Positions 11,920 to 22,049 of a stretch of 64,000 nucleotides of DNA are shown one piece after another. Under the pieces are notes generated by a model. The model searched no databases. It saw nothing but the letters and a program-made list of their open reading frames with translations, and had not been told where the DNA came from. The translations under genes were made by a program, and so were the position numbers. How positions within the stretch are numbered: the first letter of the stretch is position 1; each line of letters begins with the position of its first letter. The stretch is from Rhynchopus euleeides. Taxonomy: Eukaryota > Euglenozoa > Diplonemea > Diplonemida > Diplonemidae. The DNA is taken from NCBI GenBank assembly GCA_963210315.1, contig OY723262.1:1674001-1738000 (forward strand), written 5' to 3'.

Positions 11920-13680
11920 AAAAAATGTGTACAGAAACTTGTCAAAAAATGTGTGCTGATCTTTGGGACAGCACAAACGGATATATTTATTCCCAACCCA
12001 AAACCCCACACTCGCTCCCCCCCCCCCCCTTTTTTACTTTCGTGTTTTTGTCATACTCCCTACTGCCGCATCTGCCCATACAGGGCATGAACTAGCAAAG
12101 CGGGGACTGAATATGAGTCTCCCGCGGTGGGAGGTAGTCATACGGAACCAACACGTACAGAAGCAACTGTACGGGTGGTGAAAAAAAGCAAAAAAAATGA
12201 ATGTCAAGAAACCTAAACGGGCACGTCCCCCGCACAGTGCCATGCGCGCCCTGTATCAAGCGCTCCAGGGGGAGAGCACCGCGCTCTCCCCCCGAGAGGT
12301 GCCCGGCACCGCTCCTGTGGACCCTCCGACACGGAGGCGACGTTCTGTTCTACCTCTGCACGAGGCAAAATCTGGCCCGCGTACGCGCAGCCAGCCGGAG
12401 AAAATCTGAAGGCAGTGCATCTGGCAGCTCTGCTGAGCTGTGGGCTACGCTGCCCTCAAGACAAAGAGTTCAAACAAGAAAACACCCCTGCAAACCCGGT
12501 TGGTTTTCCATGGCTGTTGCCTGTCGGATCAACGAGGGATGCAAGGAATAGGTTATTTGTCGCAGTGCGTTGTTTGTCAGAACATGACGTCATGTCCGCA
12601 TGGCGGTCGCCAAAAAAGCAACCATTTGTGTCCATTCGAAGCCAGCCTCTTTGCTCTCAGCGGCCAGTTTCCGTTTTTTTTCGAAAGCATGAGTGGGTTC
12701 TATTCTGACTGTGACTTCCGCACTCAATGAGATGATGTCTGTCGTGGAGGCAGCGTCAGGGAGACACACTCTGTGCAGCCGACACGACACAGACAGCGTG
12801 TGCCGCTGGCAGCTCTGCTGAGCCGTGGGCTACGCACTCTCCACAAGAATTCAAATTCAAACAGAAAAACTGCTGAACGCGAGAGGTGTGTGTGTGTGTG
12901 GAGGCGCAGCAGATCTCTTGGGATCGCACAGCCTCATTCTCAGATCGAAATCAAACAAACTGCGGCATCGATGGAATAAATCAAATGTAGGCTCTTTAGA
13001 ACGCGGTAATATCGGAGGTGGGGGGGATGGGGAGGGGGGGGGGCTATGATATTGATGATAACGGGTTTGGGGGGTTGGGGGGGGGGGCAAAACCGTGAGG
13101 CGTTTGAGTGACGTCCTCACTGGGGTTATTTGCTGTTTTGTGTTGAGAAGATATTTTTTGCTATTATTTTTTGTTGTGCGCAGTTTGATTTTACCCCACC
13201 CACCCACCCACCCCACTCACCCACCCCTTCCTATGTCAATGCCTTTTTTTTTTCGAGATGTGGTTTTTTTTGTCGATGTTGTTCAACCCTGCCACCTCTC
13301 ATCCTGTTTTTCAAATGGATTTCTGCCTCTTTATGGAGTTATTTCTCCGTTTCCCTTTGGCGGTTGTCGTGCCGACCTGCCCGGCTGCTCTGCTACCGAC
13401 TCCCCCATCCCCGCTATGGGTGAGCTGTGCGGCTGTAGCGACGCACACAAGGGTGACGGCCCGTTGGATACGGAAGAGGCAAAATCGATCAAAATGCAGA
13501 GTGATGGTGCTCGATCCCCCCCACCCCCCCCCCCCCCCCCACCGCCCTCCCCGCCCCCCCCCCCCTTTGCCGTGATACGCTGTTGCCCTGCTTCGCCCGT
13601 CACACCTCACCATACCAGGGCACTAGATACACAAACTCAGCTCGACCCATCGTTGGGTGGTTCCGAACGGGATACTGCAG
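11920..13680. other. No supported gene; short internal duplication
   Basis: A CTGGCAGCTCTGCTGAG segment occurs at about 12420 and again at about 12806, each followed by similar sequence for about 30 bp. C and G runs occur at 12020, 13020, 13080, 13530 and 13555. A leader-like exon (13683-13763), reading MMKLTRRALMTAPS and ending in a GTATGT donor, may belong upstream of the next gene, but its phase does not match the exon at 13836. Confidence 0.45.
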
Positions 13681-13840
13681 CAATGATGAAGCTTACGCGC
13701 AGAGCTCTGATGACGGCGCCGAGCGTGTCGGTGCGCCTTCCCCCTTCTCAGGCCGTGAGCAAGGTATGTATCTTTTTGTTTATCCGGATTTGGCGTGCAG
13801 ATAATAGCTCCATCTATTTGTTTGCAATCTTGCAGCAAAC

Positions 13841-14271
13841 ATGTTCGCCACCCACTCGTCACGACAGGACTACCTCCGTGTGGACCGCGAAGCCGACACA
13901 ACTTCCGACCTGGGTGCCCGTAACGAGGCGGCGTACTTCAACTACAACCCGTTCACCCCCACCGACCTGAAGACCAGGTACGCGATGCCGTCGCTCAACA
14001 ACCTGCTGACCTCTGTTGCTATTGAGGTGCACTTCATCGCCACGCTGTCCATCGGCGTGGGGATCCTGGCCTGGGTATGCACTGCCGATGTTATGGCCAG
14101 CAAGCCTTCTCCTTCCAAGAGAAGGGATACACTTGGTGGGGGTGTGTGCAGCTTTTTGCATTGCCTCTGCTAGTTCACAGCATAACACCCCACGCCCACA
14201 CACAGAGCTACTACGCGGCACAGAAATACGAATCGGTGCGCCTCCCGCGCCCGACAAAGGCTGACAAATAG
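13841..14271 (+). CDS. Small single-span membrane protein, unknown
   Basis: Two exons (13841-14074 and 14206-14271) with a GTATGC donor and a CACACACAG acceptor join in phase 0 to give about 99 residues. The first exon follows a TTGCAG acceptor at 13835, so there is upstream transcribed sequence. The chosen ATG is the first in frame after that acceptor. The N-terminal half is polar (HSSRQDYLRVDREADTTSD). A hydrophobic helix (about residues 57-78, IEVHFIATLSIGVGILAW) is split from the basic C-terminus (YYAAQKYESVRLPRPTKADK) by the intron. Size and layout resemble small accessory subunits of respiratory complexes, but this is inference and no family is recognised. An exon at 13683-13763 would add a mitochondrial-leader-like peptide but is out of phase. 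Confidence 0.6.
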
Positions 14272-15426
14272 GGGGTGAGCGCGTGGGCGCTCCTCCCGAA
14301 CTCCTCTGCGGTTCTTTGTGGCAGCCGTCCAGTCTGGCGGGAGTAACTTGGGTTCCCACGTCAGTATGGGTGGCCAGAGGTGGTTGAAATGCCACATAGG
14401 CCCGTGGTGTTTGGCTGGCATGCAAAAAAATGCATGGGGCCGGGGTGGGTGGGTGGGGGGAGGGCAGGTGCGTGGGCCACCGAGCACCCGCCCCTCCGCC
14501 CCTCTCGCCCACCCGCCCCCGCCCCCCCCTCCGCACTGCTGCAGCAACATTTGAAATTGGAACGGTGTATTTGTGCGGGTGGTGTGCACCCTGCTCGGGA
14601 GGGGGGGGGGGGTGGGAGGCACAAAGTCTGTGTTTTTATGATGTGTTCAGGGGATGCAGTGTGACGTCTTCCGCGTCCATGGTGCGCCCTCCACACCCGC
14701 CCCGCATCCCCCCACCTGCCTTCTCGCTGCATTGCGATGCTCCAGTCTTTTTGGTGCTCCCGCAGCGATCAGCATCCGTGTCGTGGGTATTTTTTATCTG
14801 CTAGAGAGCGCGGTGAGATTTGCTTTACCTCACTCTCGACAAATCGCCCACACCACCCCTGGGGAGGGGGGCCATCCACCGGTGCCTGCGTGTGTCCTGT
14901 CGCTACCGGGGGGCTGCTTGGTGGGGCGAGCGCAGCAGGTTTTACTTCTGCTCTCCCTCTCCCACACCCCCCCCCCCCACTGGATTTTTTTGGCAGATTT
15001 TTTTCAAAAAAAACAAACGAACGCAAAACGGGCGATTGTCTGCGGGAGGTTGGTGCGTATGAGTGTGGGGGCAAAACATTCAGACGCATGGGCAGGTTTT
15101 TTTGTCGGGGTGCGTGAGTGGGGGTGGCGAGGGGGGGAGGGGGGGGGGGGCGGGATGTTTGTTCCCTCGAATGTGCCGGATGTGCCGATCTGGAGTGCGC
15201 TCCAGCATGGCATGTTTACCCCACACCCCACCCCACCCCCCACGAGATGTGCCAAATTCTTGAGAGACGCAGCACACAGCCCCGATCCATGATTTACTGC
15301 CACACCTCCCACCACACTCAACCCGCGTGGCCTGAAGGGCCTGGGCCGGCCTCTTCTGGGGTCTCGACTGCCACCCACCCCCCCCCCCCACCCCTGCAGG
15401 GTGCCCATGCCGCCTTGGCGTCAACA
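14272..15426. other. Intergenic / 5' untranslated intron region
   Basis: Contains C/G runs (for example 14601-14612 and 15128-15150) and no convincing coding exon. The segment ends in a C-rich acceptor, CCCCTGCAG, at about 15391-15399, 27 bases before the ATG of the next gene. This indicates an intron in its 5' untranslated region. Confidence 0.5.
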
Positions 15427-15963
15427 ATGCTTCGAAGAGTAAAAGCAGCTGTGGTCCGCCGCGGCGGGGGCGATCCTGCTGGGCTCGAGGCTCTGGGTAT
15501 AAAGAACGAGGCCCAGCTCGCGCACGAGCGGCGCGTTCAGTGGGAACGGGAGTACTCAGAATGGTACCGCCAGTACCATGAGCACCAGAGGCTGAAGCAT
15601 CAGTCGGAGTGGGACAAGCAGTACCAGGAGTGGTGGGAGGCCTATATGGCACAGTATGGGACGGCTCTTCAGCACCAGCAGCATGTGCAGCAGCTGAACA
15701 GGCACCAGGGCCTGCAGGCGCAGGACGGCGCTGATCCGCTCGATGCACAGAGCTCCCCGCAGGAGCACCATGAGCAGCAGCAGCCCCAGGTGCGAACACA
15801 GTATGTTTGTGACAGCCCTCGCCATGGGGAGGGGTGGTGGTGGTGGAGTTGAAGCGTTTCCACTTTCCCGCCCACACACAGGGCGCATGAGCGGTACCTC
15901 CGGTATTTTGCGCTCGCGATGGGTATTGTTCTACTGCTGGTATGCTCGAATTATATTGCCTAG
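15427..15963 (+). CDS. Charged, Q/H/E-rich protein with C-terminal membrane anchor, unknown
   Basis: Two exons, 15427-15800 and 15882-15963, encode 151 residues. The donor GTATGTTTG and acceptor CACACACAG restore the frame exactly (CA + G = Gln). The N-terminus, MLRRVKAAVVRRGGG, is arginine-rich and could target mitochondria. Residues ~30-85 are rich in W, Y, E and Q (EWYRQYHEHQRLKHQSEWDK) and probably helical or coiled. Then comes a Q/H-rich linker and a C-terminal hydrophobic helix (YFALAMGIVLLLVCSNYIA) that runs to the stop. It lies 1.2 kb downstream of another small single-span protein on the same strand, perhaps coincidentally. The function is unknown; a tail-anchored or inner-membrane role is inference. 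Confidence 0.65.
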
Positions 15964-16414
15964 ACTGGCGTACCGCCCCAAGAGGGGGTGTGACAAAAAA
16001 TATTTTTTTTCCCTTTGTGTTTTCGAGGTCTGCAAGGTCCCAAAAATCACTTTTTGGGCACATTTTTCAGAGGTCGCCAGAGGTCGTCACCCGGGAAATG
16101 CCATTTTTGGGGTTAAAAAACGGTTTTTCACCTTGCCCTCGTGAACTAGGTGGGGAAGGTGACGGTCAGACGCAAAATAAATGGAGGACCCCAAAGGAGG
16201 GTCCGCATCAGGCGGAAATCAGCAGAACCTCGCTCCAGGCCACATTCGGGGCCAAGACAGGGTCGGGAAGAGCAGAAAACACCAGAAAACCGGTCCAGGA
16301 GGTCTCTCTGGGGCTCGAATCCCCTGAAAAGGGGTCTGAACAGGTGGCGACCGAAGGGCGACCAATGGTGCCCACGGAGTTCCTCATCCCAAACTCGGGA
16401 CCCACCGAAAAATG

Positions 16415-17130
16415 GACCAGATGGCAGTCCCAAATTAGGGACCGACCGATAAAGCGACCAGATGGCGGTCCCAAATTTGGGACCGACCGAAGAATTGACC
16501 AGATGGCGGTCCCAAATTTGGGACCGCCATCTGGTCGCTTTATCGGTCGGTCCCAAATTTGGGACCGCTATCCGGTGAATTTTTCGGTCGGTACCAAAAT
16601 TGGGACCGCCATCTGGTCGCTTTGTTGGTCGGTCTCAAATTTGGGACTGCCATCTGGTCGCTTTATCGGTCGGTCCCAAATTTGGGACCGCCATCTGGTC
16701 GATTTCTCGGTGGGTCCCAAATATGGGACCGCTATCCGGTCGCTTTATCGGTCGGTCCCAAATTTGGGACCGCCATCTGGTCGCTTTCTCGGTCGGTCCC
16801 AAATTTGGGACCGCTATCTGGTCGCTTTGTTGGTCGGTCCCTAATATGGGACTGCCATCTGGTCGCTTTATCGGTCGGTCCCAAATTTGGGACCGCCATC
16901 TGGTCGCTTTCTCAGTCGGTCCCTAATTTGGGACCGCTATCTGGTCGCTTTATCGGTCGGTCCCTAGTTTGGGACCGCTATCTGGTCGCTTTATCGGTCG
17001 GTCCCTAGTTTGGGACCGCTATCTGGTCGCTTTATCGGTCGGTCCGAAATTTGGGACCGCCATCTGGTCGCTTTGTTGGTCGGTCCCAAGTTTGTGACCG
17101 CCATCTGGTCGATTTATTGGTCGGTGAACA
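16415..17130. repeat. 41-bp satellite array with an internal inversion
   Basis: A tandem repeat of period 41 bp (starts at 16520, 16561, 16602, 16643 and so on) of the form GGGACCGCCATCTGGTCGCT followed by TTATCGGTCGGTCCCAAATTT. About 15 units run in the + orientation. At 16415-16519 roughly two and a half units run in the opposite orientation, meeting the main array head to head. Each unit is partly self-complementary (TCCCAAATTTGGGA). All three frames stay open through the array because 41 is not a multiple of 3, so its long ORFs are artefacts. Confidence 0.95.
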
Positions 17131-17294
17131 TCCTTCAGGATTTTGAAGGCACGTCTCACACCGGTTGGTGCTGTGTCGCATTCCAGGGGATAGTCCTTCA
17201 CTTGGGTATGATTCGGCGCGACTGAGTCATCAAGCTTCATCCACCTGCCTCTCATGGTGACGTTGGATTTTTGCACGCTGCGCCGCATGTTCAC
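17131..17294 (-). CDS. Possible exon fragment next to satellite, unknown
   Basis: On the minus strand this reads MRRSVQKSNVTMRGRWMKLD and continues with a natural-looking composition (EFGRVN before it, CDTAPTGVRRAFKILKD after it), ending where the 41-bp satellite begins. No domain is recognised. It may be the broken end of a mobile-element gene, or an exon. Confidence is low because there is no splice support. Confidence 0.25.
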
Positions 17295-17410
17295 CCGGCC
17301 GAACTCAAAAGCCTAATGTCTACTAAAGATAGTCTGGCCTCTCCACAACATGTGATGGGAAGATGTTGAGGTCGGGCCATGCCAGCCCTGGCACGAGATC
17401 ACTGCTCGTA

Positions 17411-17756
17411 CCTGGGACCCCCCGTGTATAAGTCCCCCCCCCCCCCCCCCCTTACCCCCGTGTTTAAGTCCCCCCCTGGTGGGCTGGCAGGGGGGGGGAC
17501 TTAAGCACAGGTGGACCTAAACACGGGGGTGGGCTGGTCTGGAGGGTCATCAGGTGGCCGCTAGGCCACCTGGTGCCCTCCAGGTGCTGTCAGAGTCGAA
17601 AAGTGGGGTGCCAAAAGTCCATCCGGACCGGAATCACCCCCATACGACGGAAGCGGAAGAGGTCTTCTTGGTCTCCACCGTGCCACCCCCGTGTTTAAGT
17701 CCCCCCTGGCCGAAAGTCGCCTCCAGGGGGGGGACTTAAACACGGGGGGTCCCAGG
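17411..17756. mobile_element. TA-flanked MITE (CCTGGGACCCCCCGTGT family), copy 1
   Basis: The inverted ends CCTGGGACCCCCCGTGT / ACACGGGGGGTCCCAGG are flanked by TA at 17409-17410 and 17757-17758. The internal sequence is made of alternating CCCCCGTGTTTAAGTCC blocks and their complements, so it can fold repeatedly. Further copies are at 31126-31489 and 35707-36071. No coding capacity. The TA duplication points to a Tc1/mariner- or pogo-type transposase acting in trans. Confidence 0.85.
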
Positions 17757-17759
17757 TAC

Positions 17760-18724
17760 CCCCGAAAATCCACATTGTGTCTACAGTGTGGGGGCCGAAA
17801 ATCGAGTTTTCGGTGTTGCTTTTCCACATTTGGGGTTCCCAACTTCAGGACAGTCGCGCAATTACCTCAAAAGTGGCCGAGAAACCCAGGAATTTCTTTT
17901 TTTGAAGCCAATATTTTTTGTCACAGTAGCTTAGCTGAAAAGTTGGGTGAGTCGTCCACCCTATATTGCCGCATGCGGTTATGTCTCGGCCCGTCCGTCT
18001 CTCCCCTCCCTGCCTCCCCAGTGCGCCGCTATTTGCTGTGCAAATCCCCATGACTTCTGTCCACTGTTTTCCCGGTGTCAGCACATTATTATACACACGG
18101 ACCAAAGGGCGCTCACCGTATGTTTTCTAAAACACGCCACACACACACCCCATACAGGAACTGGAAAAGCTCATCTGAACAGGGCGGCTTATCTCAAAAG
18201 CCACGAAGCGCTGCGTGGGTGTGGGGGTAAGGGTGGGCCGCCTGGCGGGCTTCTGAGCATTCCTGCAACCCCTGTGTGGTATTCTTTAGGCTCCCCCCCC
18301 CCCCCCTCTCCACCCTCTGTAGATTCCTGTAGACGAGGCTGTTCTGCAGGTCTGTAGGCTTTGGCATTGCAGCAGCCCGTGGCTGCGCAGGCACTCCTCC
18401 GTTGCTGCGTAGAGTGCAGATGCATATTTGCGAAGCATCTCCAGCGGGACGCCCCTCCTGCCTGGAGGTGCATGACGCGCTGACCCGCCGTCCCCCTGTA
18501 TCAACCCGCTTGCCTGTCCTCCATCTTCTAGCCTCAAAAGCGTGCACCTCAGCCGGGTCAGTGACTGGTGTTGTCGCATTCCCTTCCCCCCTTTCCCCCA
18601 CCCCCCCCTGCCATCATTGTCACAGCGCAGGGCATATATGCCAGGAGCTCTGTGTCCCCACACCACCTCCTCCTCCTCCTCCGTGGCACCTCCACCCCGC
18701 CTGACGTTCACCACCCGCCTACAG
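17760..18724. other. Upstream/intron region of the CCCH gene
   Basis: Contains acceptor-like sequences (CATACAG at about 18160, TCTGTAG at about 18322, and CGCCTACAG at 18716-18724) and short frames between them, such as IPVDEAVLQ after 18322. One or more small 5' exons of the next gene probably lie here, but I cannot place them with confidence. Confidence 0.4.
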
Positions 18725-18727
18725 GGG

Positions 18728-19471
18728 ATGCAGAGCCAGGCGGCTGCCGATGTTGGCGCAGACCAGAGCCAGGCGGCTACAGATGTTGGCACAGACCACA
18801 GCCAAACGGCGACAGATGTCGGCACCGACCAGAGCCTGGCATCTGCCGATGCCGGTGCAGACCAGCTGTGCTTGGATGATCCCGAGATGGGAGCGCCGTT
18901 TTTAGACATAGTGATTGCATTCGAAACCCTGCAGTTCCATGTGTCTGTCGAGAGCCAAAGGAAGCTGGGTGCGCTGCGGTCGCTGGTCACCAATCTCATA
19001 AGGCGGGAATGCAGTGGGGGGTTCACCATGAGGGTGGTGGAAACCGGCGAGGCGCTGATCGACGAAGCTCTCTTCATCTCGGAGACGACTGTTTTCCCCG
19101 GGGCGACGATAGAGGTCTCGCAGCACGACGCCTGTAACCACAACGACTGGGATAACCTGCGGGTGAAGCGCGGCAAAATGTTCCTCAAGTGCCGCAGCTG
19201 CCCCCGCCGGTGGAGCTTTATGATTGCCGATCCCAAGATACACCGGTGTGCCCGGTTTCCGAAGGGGAATTGCCCTCACGGCTCAGCGTGCTCCCGCCTC
19301 CACATCCATGCTTACAAGACCCTGCACAAGGATGAGAAGTTCCGCAAGCGGGGGCAGCAACCGAATGACAGGGGATTCGGCAGTCCAGCGGGGCCTGAGC
19401 CAACGCCAGCCGACTCAGAAGTACGATCCATTTCGCCCATCACAAACGGGACGTACAGCTGGCTGGATTAG
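18728..19471 (+). CDS. CCCH zinc-finger protein with N-terminal 11-residue repeats
   Basis: Open frame of 247 residues after the acceptor CGCCTACAG; the ATG lies 3 bases into the exon. The frame is open upstream too, so upstream exons may add residues. Residues ~6-45 are four degenerate copies of an 11-residue unit (ADVGADQSQAA / TDVGTDHSQTA). A folded region follows. Near residues 135-160 is NLRVKRGKMFLKCRSCPRRW, a CxxC pair typical of a half zinc ribbon, then C-x7-C-x5-C-x3-H (CARFPKGNCPHGSACSRLH, about residues 174-193), a CCCH finger of the kind that binds RNA. The C-terminus is polar and ends GTYSWLD. A role in RNA binding or processing is inferred from the finger only. The gene looks intact. 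Confidence 0.7.
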   Translation: MQSQAAADVGADQSQAATDVGTDHSQTATDVGTDQSLASADAGADQLCLDDPEMGAPFLDIVIAFETLQFHVSVESQRKLGALRSLVTNLIRRECSGGFTMRVVETGEALIDEALFISETTVFPGATIEVSQHDACNHNDWDNLRVKRGKMFLKCRSCPRRWSFMIADPKIHRCARFPKGNCPHGSACSRLHIHAYKTLHKDEKFRKRGQQPNDRGFGSPAGPEPTPADSEVRSISPITNGTYSWLD

Positions 19472-20810
19472 GCAGGACGGGGCGTGTTGAATAAAAGCAA
19501 ACAAACTGGCAGTAGAAAGGGCGGGTGGGGGATGGGTGCCTGCGCCATGTCGGGTCTTCCGCCCCCCCCCCCCCCCCCCCCCCCCTCCCCCTCCCATCCC
19601 CTGCCCCCTGTCATCCACCCACCCACCCATCCTCTCTCCCTTTGTTTTGTCTACGCACGACCTTCGCACGTAACTTGTCATGCCAGACGTGATCTACACG
19701 ACCCGATTCATCAGCGAGAGAGTTTGTAAATGTGTGTGGAAGCGTCAACGCAAATCGTCCTGCTGCAGGCCGACGGGACAATCGGCTTAATGGGGGGAGG
19801 AGGGGGGGCGTGCCTGCAGCGGGCTAGATCAAGGCTGTACGTTTTTTATCTTGAACTGGCACTGAAGGCGCACTTCCCAAGTTACATCCCATGTCCCGCT
19901 TCTCAACCCTCGGAAAGTTGAACCCTGGCCTCCCTCATTACTTTCGTGATCAACTTGCGGCTGCCCAACGCCCAACCTACCCCAAAAAAAAAAGAAAAAA
20001 CGATGTGCAGTTGACGGCGTGTCTGGTTGACTCGTCAAACCAATTCCGCAGCGTAGCTTCGTCTCTTTGCTCCATTCGCTTCGGTCTGAGTCAGTCCGAA
20101 CATCTATACCTCTGGTGTCCCCTCTGACAGGCGTCTGATTTTTCAGACAAAAAAAACAGCGGGTCTGCGAAGAGCTGAACGGCTACCCGGGGGGGGGGGG
20201 TGTCAGACGTACGTCGGACACAAATGGCTTGATGCTTTCTCATCTGACCTCTGGAAAGTCAGGAAGTGTCTTTCCCTTTCCCACACCAAAACAAAAAGAA
20301 TAACGACCAGAAAAACGACGCCCCCTGGGCAACACAATGTACGTCGCACCCCGGTCGTCCCGCACGCCAGGGTGTTTTCGTCGATACCAAAATAAATAGC
20401 CAGGGAGGGCATACAAGGTCGCTGTGGAAACCCTTTCTGTGAAGTCACCAGCGAGGGGGGGTGAGCGAGTTTCTCTGCGTCTCAAAATGTGTCAATGTGG
20501 CCCTCATTTTTTTTTGCTCGGGCGCTCGATTTTCCGCACTTTAGAGCGAAGGGCACCCAAGGGCAAAAAAAACAGTATGGCAAACTATCAATACCGCCTG
20601 GCCCGTGTAGGCCCCATGATGCGAGGTATTCAAAGGCCCTGCCTTCTATTTTCTACCCTCCCTTTAGGGCAGCGTTCATGCAAAGTGCGTTGTTATCTCG
20701 TTTATCAAGGAAGAAGGGAAACGTTTCATAATGTCCAAACGTTTATTTTCTTGATTTTTTTAGACCACAACAAGGCCCTCTCCCTCCCTGCCCCGATTTT
20801 TTTTGGAAGA
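19472..20810. other. Intergenic; no recognisable gene
   Basis: Includes a 24-base C run at 19562-19585 (the longest in the window), an A run at 19983-19992 and a G run at 20190-20199. I see no supported coding exon. Confidence 0.5.
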
Positions 20811-20811
20811 A

Positions 20812-20925
20812 CAGCTAGCTTTTCGCACTAAAAAGACTCGTGGCAGCGTTCGGTATCCTGCACACATGCACTAGCAGGCACCGTTCGTACAAACAAAGAA
20901 CGCAACTCCAAGTCTTTTTGGCGCA
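20812..20925. repeat. Dispersed repeat, second copy of the 7163 unit
   Basis: Nearly identical to 7163-7275 from GCTAGCTTTTCG through the AAAAAGACTCGTGGCAGCG core to the AACAAAGAACGC stretch, then diverging. See the related inverted copy at 63370-63500. Confidence 0.7.
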
Positions 20926-21363
20926 CAAACAATACCAACCCCGATATGTTTCCCCTTTATCATACACGCGTTGTGGAAGATAGCATGCCCTTCTAAAGAC
21001 TTCGAGCACACCTCTCTGCCTGGGGACACTGCGCAGAAGGCTTTCTTCTTCCAAGCTTGGTACACCGACGCTACTCCATAGCGCTCGGATCATTGTTTTA
21101 AGCGGGATGATGTTCGTGGCCCGTTGGGTGTCCGCCTTTCGAATCACACCTGCTTTCGTTTCTCCCCCTCCTCTCTTGAGGAGATTTGCTTGGCCTCGTC
21201 ATACTGTTATCGCTTGAGGCCCAGCGGAGGAAGGCATGTCTAGGCCGTTGCCAGCCTGAGGTGGGGATGTGGGAGTGCTGGCGTGCGATGTGTGTGCCTA
21301 TCGCGCGAGCCTCGTCGGCAGATCTACATCGACAGGGCGCACGCAGGCGCCGTACCCTCCCCC

Positions 21364-22041
21364 CAGGCCGTTCGCTCGGGGCGAAGTTGGGCCCAACTTC
21401 GCTAAAAAAATAAATCTTCAGATTTACTTCGTCCCAACTTCGCCCAACAACTTCGCCCAAGGGGACGAAGTTGGGATAAAAAAATTCTGGGCTCGGCCCC
21501 CACCCACCGAAGGGGGGGTGGGTGGTGAAAGAGCCCACGGGATCACGAGGCTCAGGGGATGGGGAATGCACGAGGAAGGAAGTGTCAGAAGGAGACCACA
21601 ACGACCTTCCCCAAAGTACGATGTATTGCTCCGCCCAGACCCCCCTGTGGCGTATGTCTGGTGCCCAAGTCCTTTCAAGTTACATGAATCTGTCCATCCG
21701 CAATGAACAGATGTTCACTACCGTGGCCTCCGGCGGCTGGGGGGCTCCGCCCCCCAGACCCCCCTGGCAACCGAACTGTGTGGCACAGCGGTCCCTGCCA
21801 ATCCACGGGCGTTTCGCTCATAAGCAAGGTTATTAGTGCCTCCGGAGGTACTAACAGCCTTGCCAGAAGTGCAGCGATCTGCCCTCTCAAGGAAAGGTAG
21901 CCAATGTGTACCTCCCGAGGGGGCGCGAAGCACCCCCGAGGGGCGCCTCCCTGTGGTTAAAAAATAATCTCAAAATCCCAAAATCCCAAATCCAACTTCG
22001 TCCACCCCACACGGGATCTGTGGACGATAGCGAACGGCCTG
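21364..22041 (+). mobile_element. Mutator-like MITE (CAGGCCGTTCGCTA family), copy 1
   Basis: A 678-bp element. The left end is CAGGCCGTTCGCTC and the right end TAGCGAACGGCCTG. It is flanked by an 8-bp duplication, CCTCCCCC, at 21356-21363 and 22042-22049. The sequence is C-rich, so by itself this copy is weaker evidence than the one at 33995. Inside are several GCGAAGTTGGG / CCCAACTTCGC inverted blocks, the GC-hairpin module (21704-21764) and a palindromic GAGGGGGCGCGAAGCACCCCC segment near 21917. There is no coding capacity. The inverted copy is at 33995-34670. Confidence 0.8.
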
Positions 22042-22049
22042 CCTCCCCC

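Noticed and set aside
13683..13763. Leader exon MMKLTRRALMTAPS joined to the gene at 13841
   Set aside because: Donor phase 0 and a 5-base offset before ATG 13841 put them out of frame; left unjoined.
16415..17130. Long ORFs encoding GRFIGRSQIWDR-type repeats
   Set aside because: All frames of a 41-bp tandem repeat are open; the protein repeat is a by-product of the satellite.
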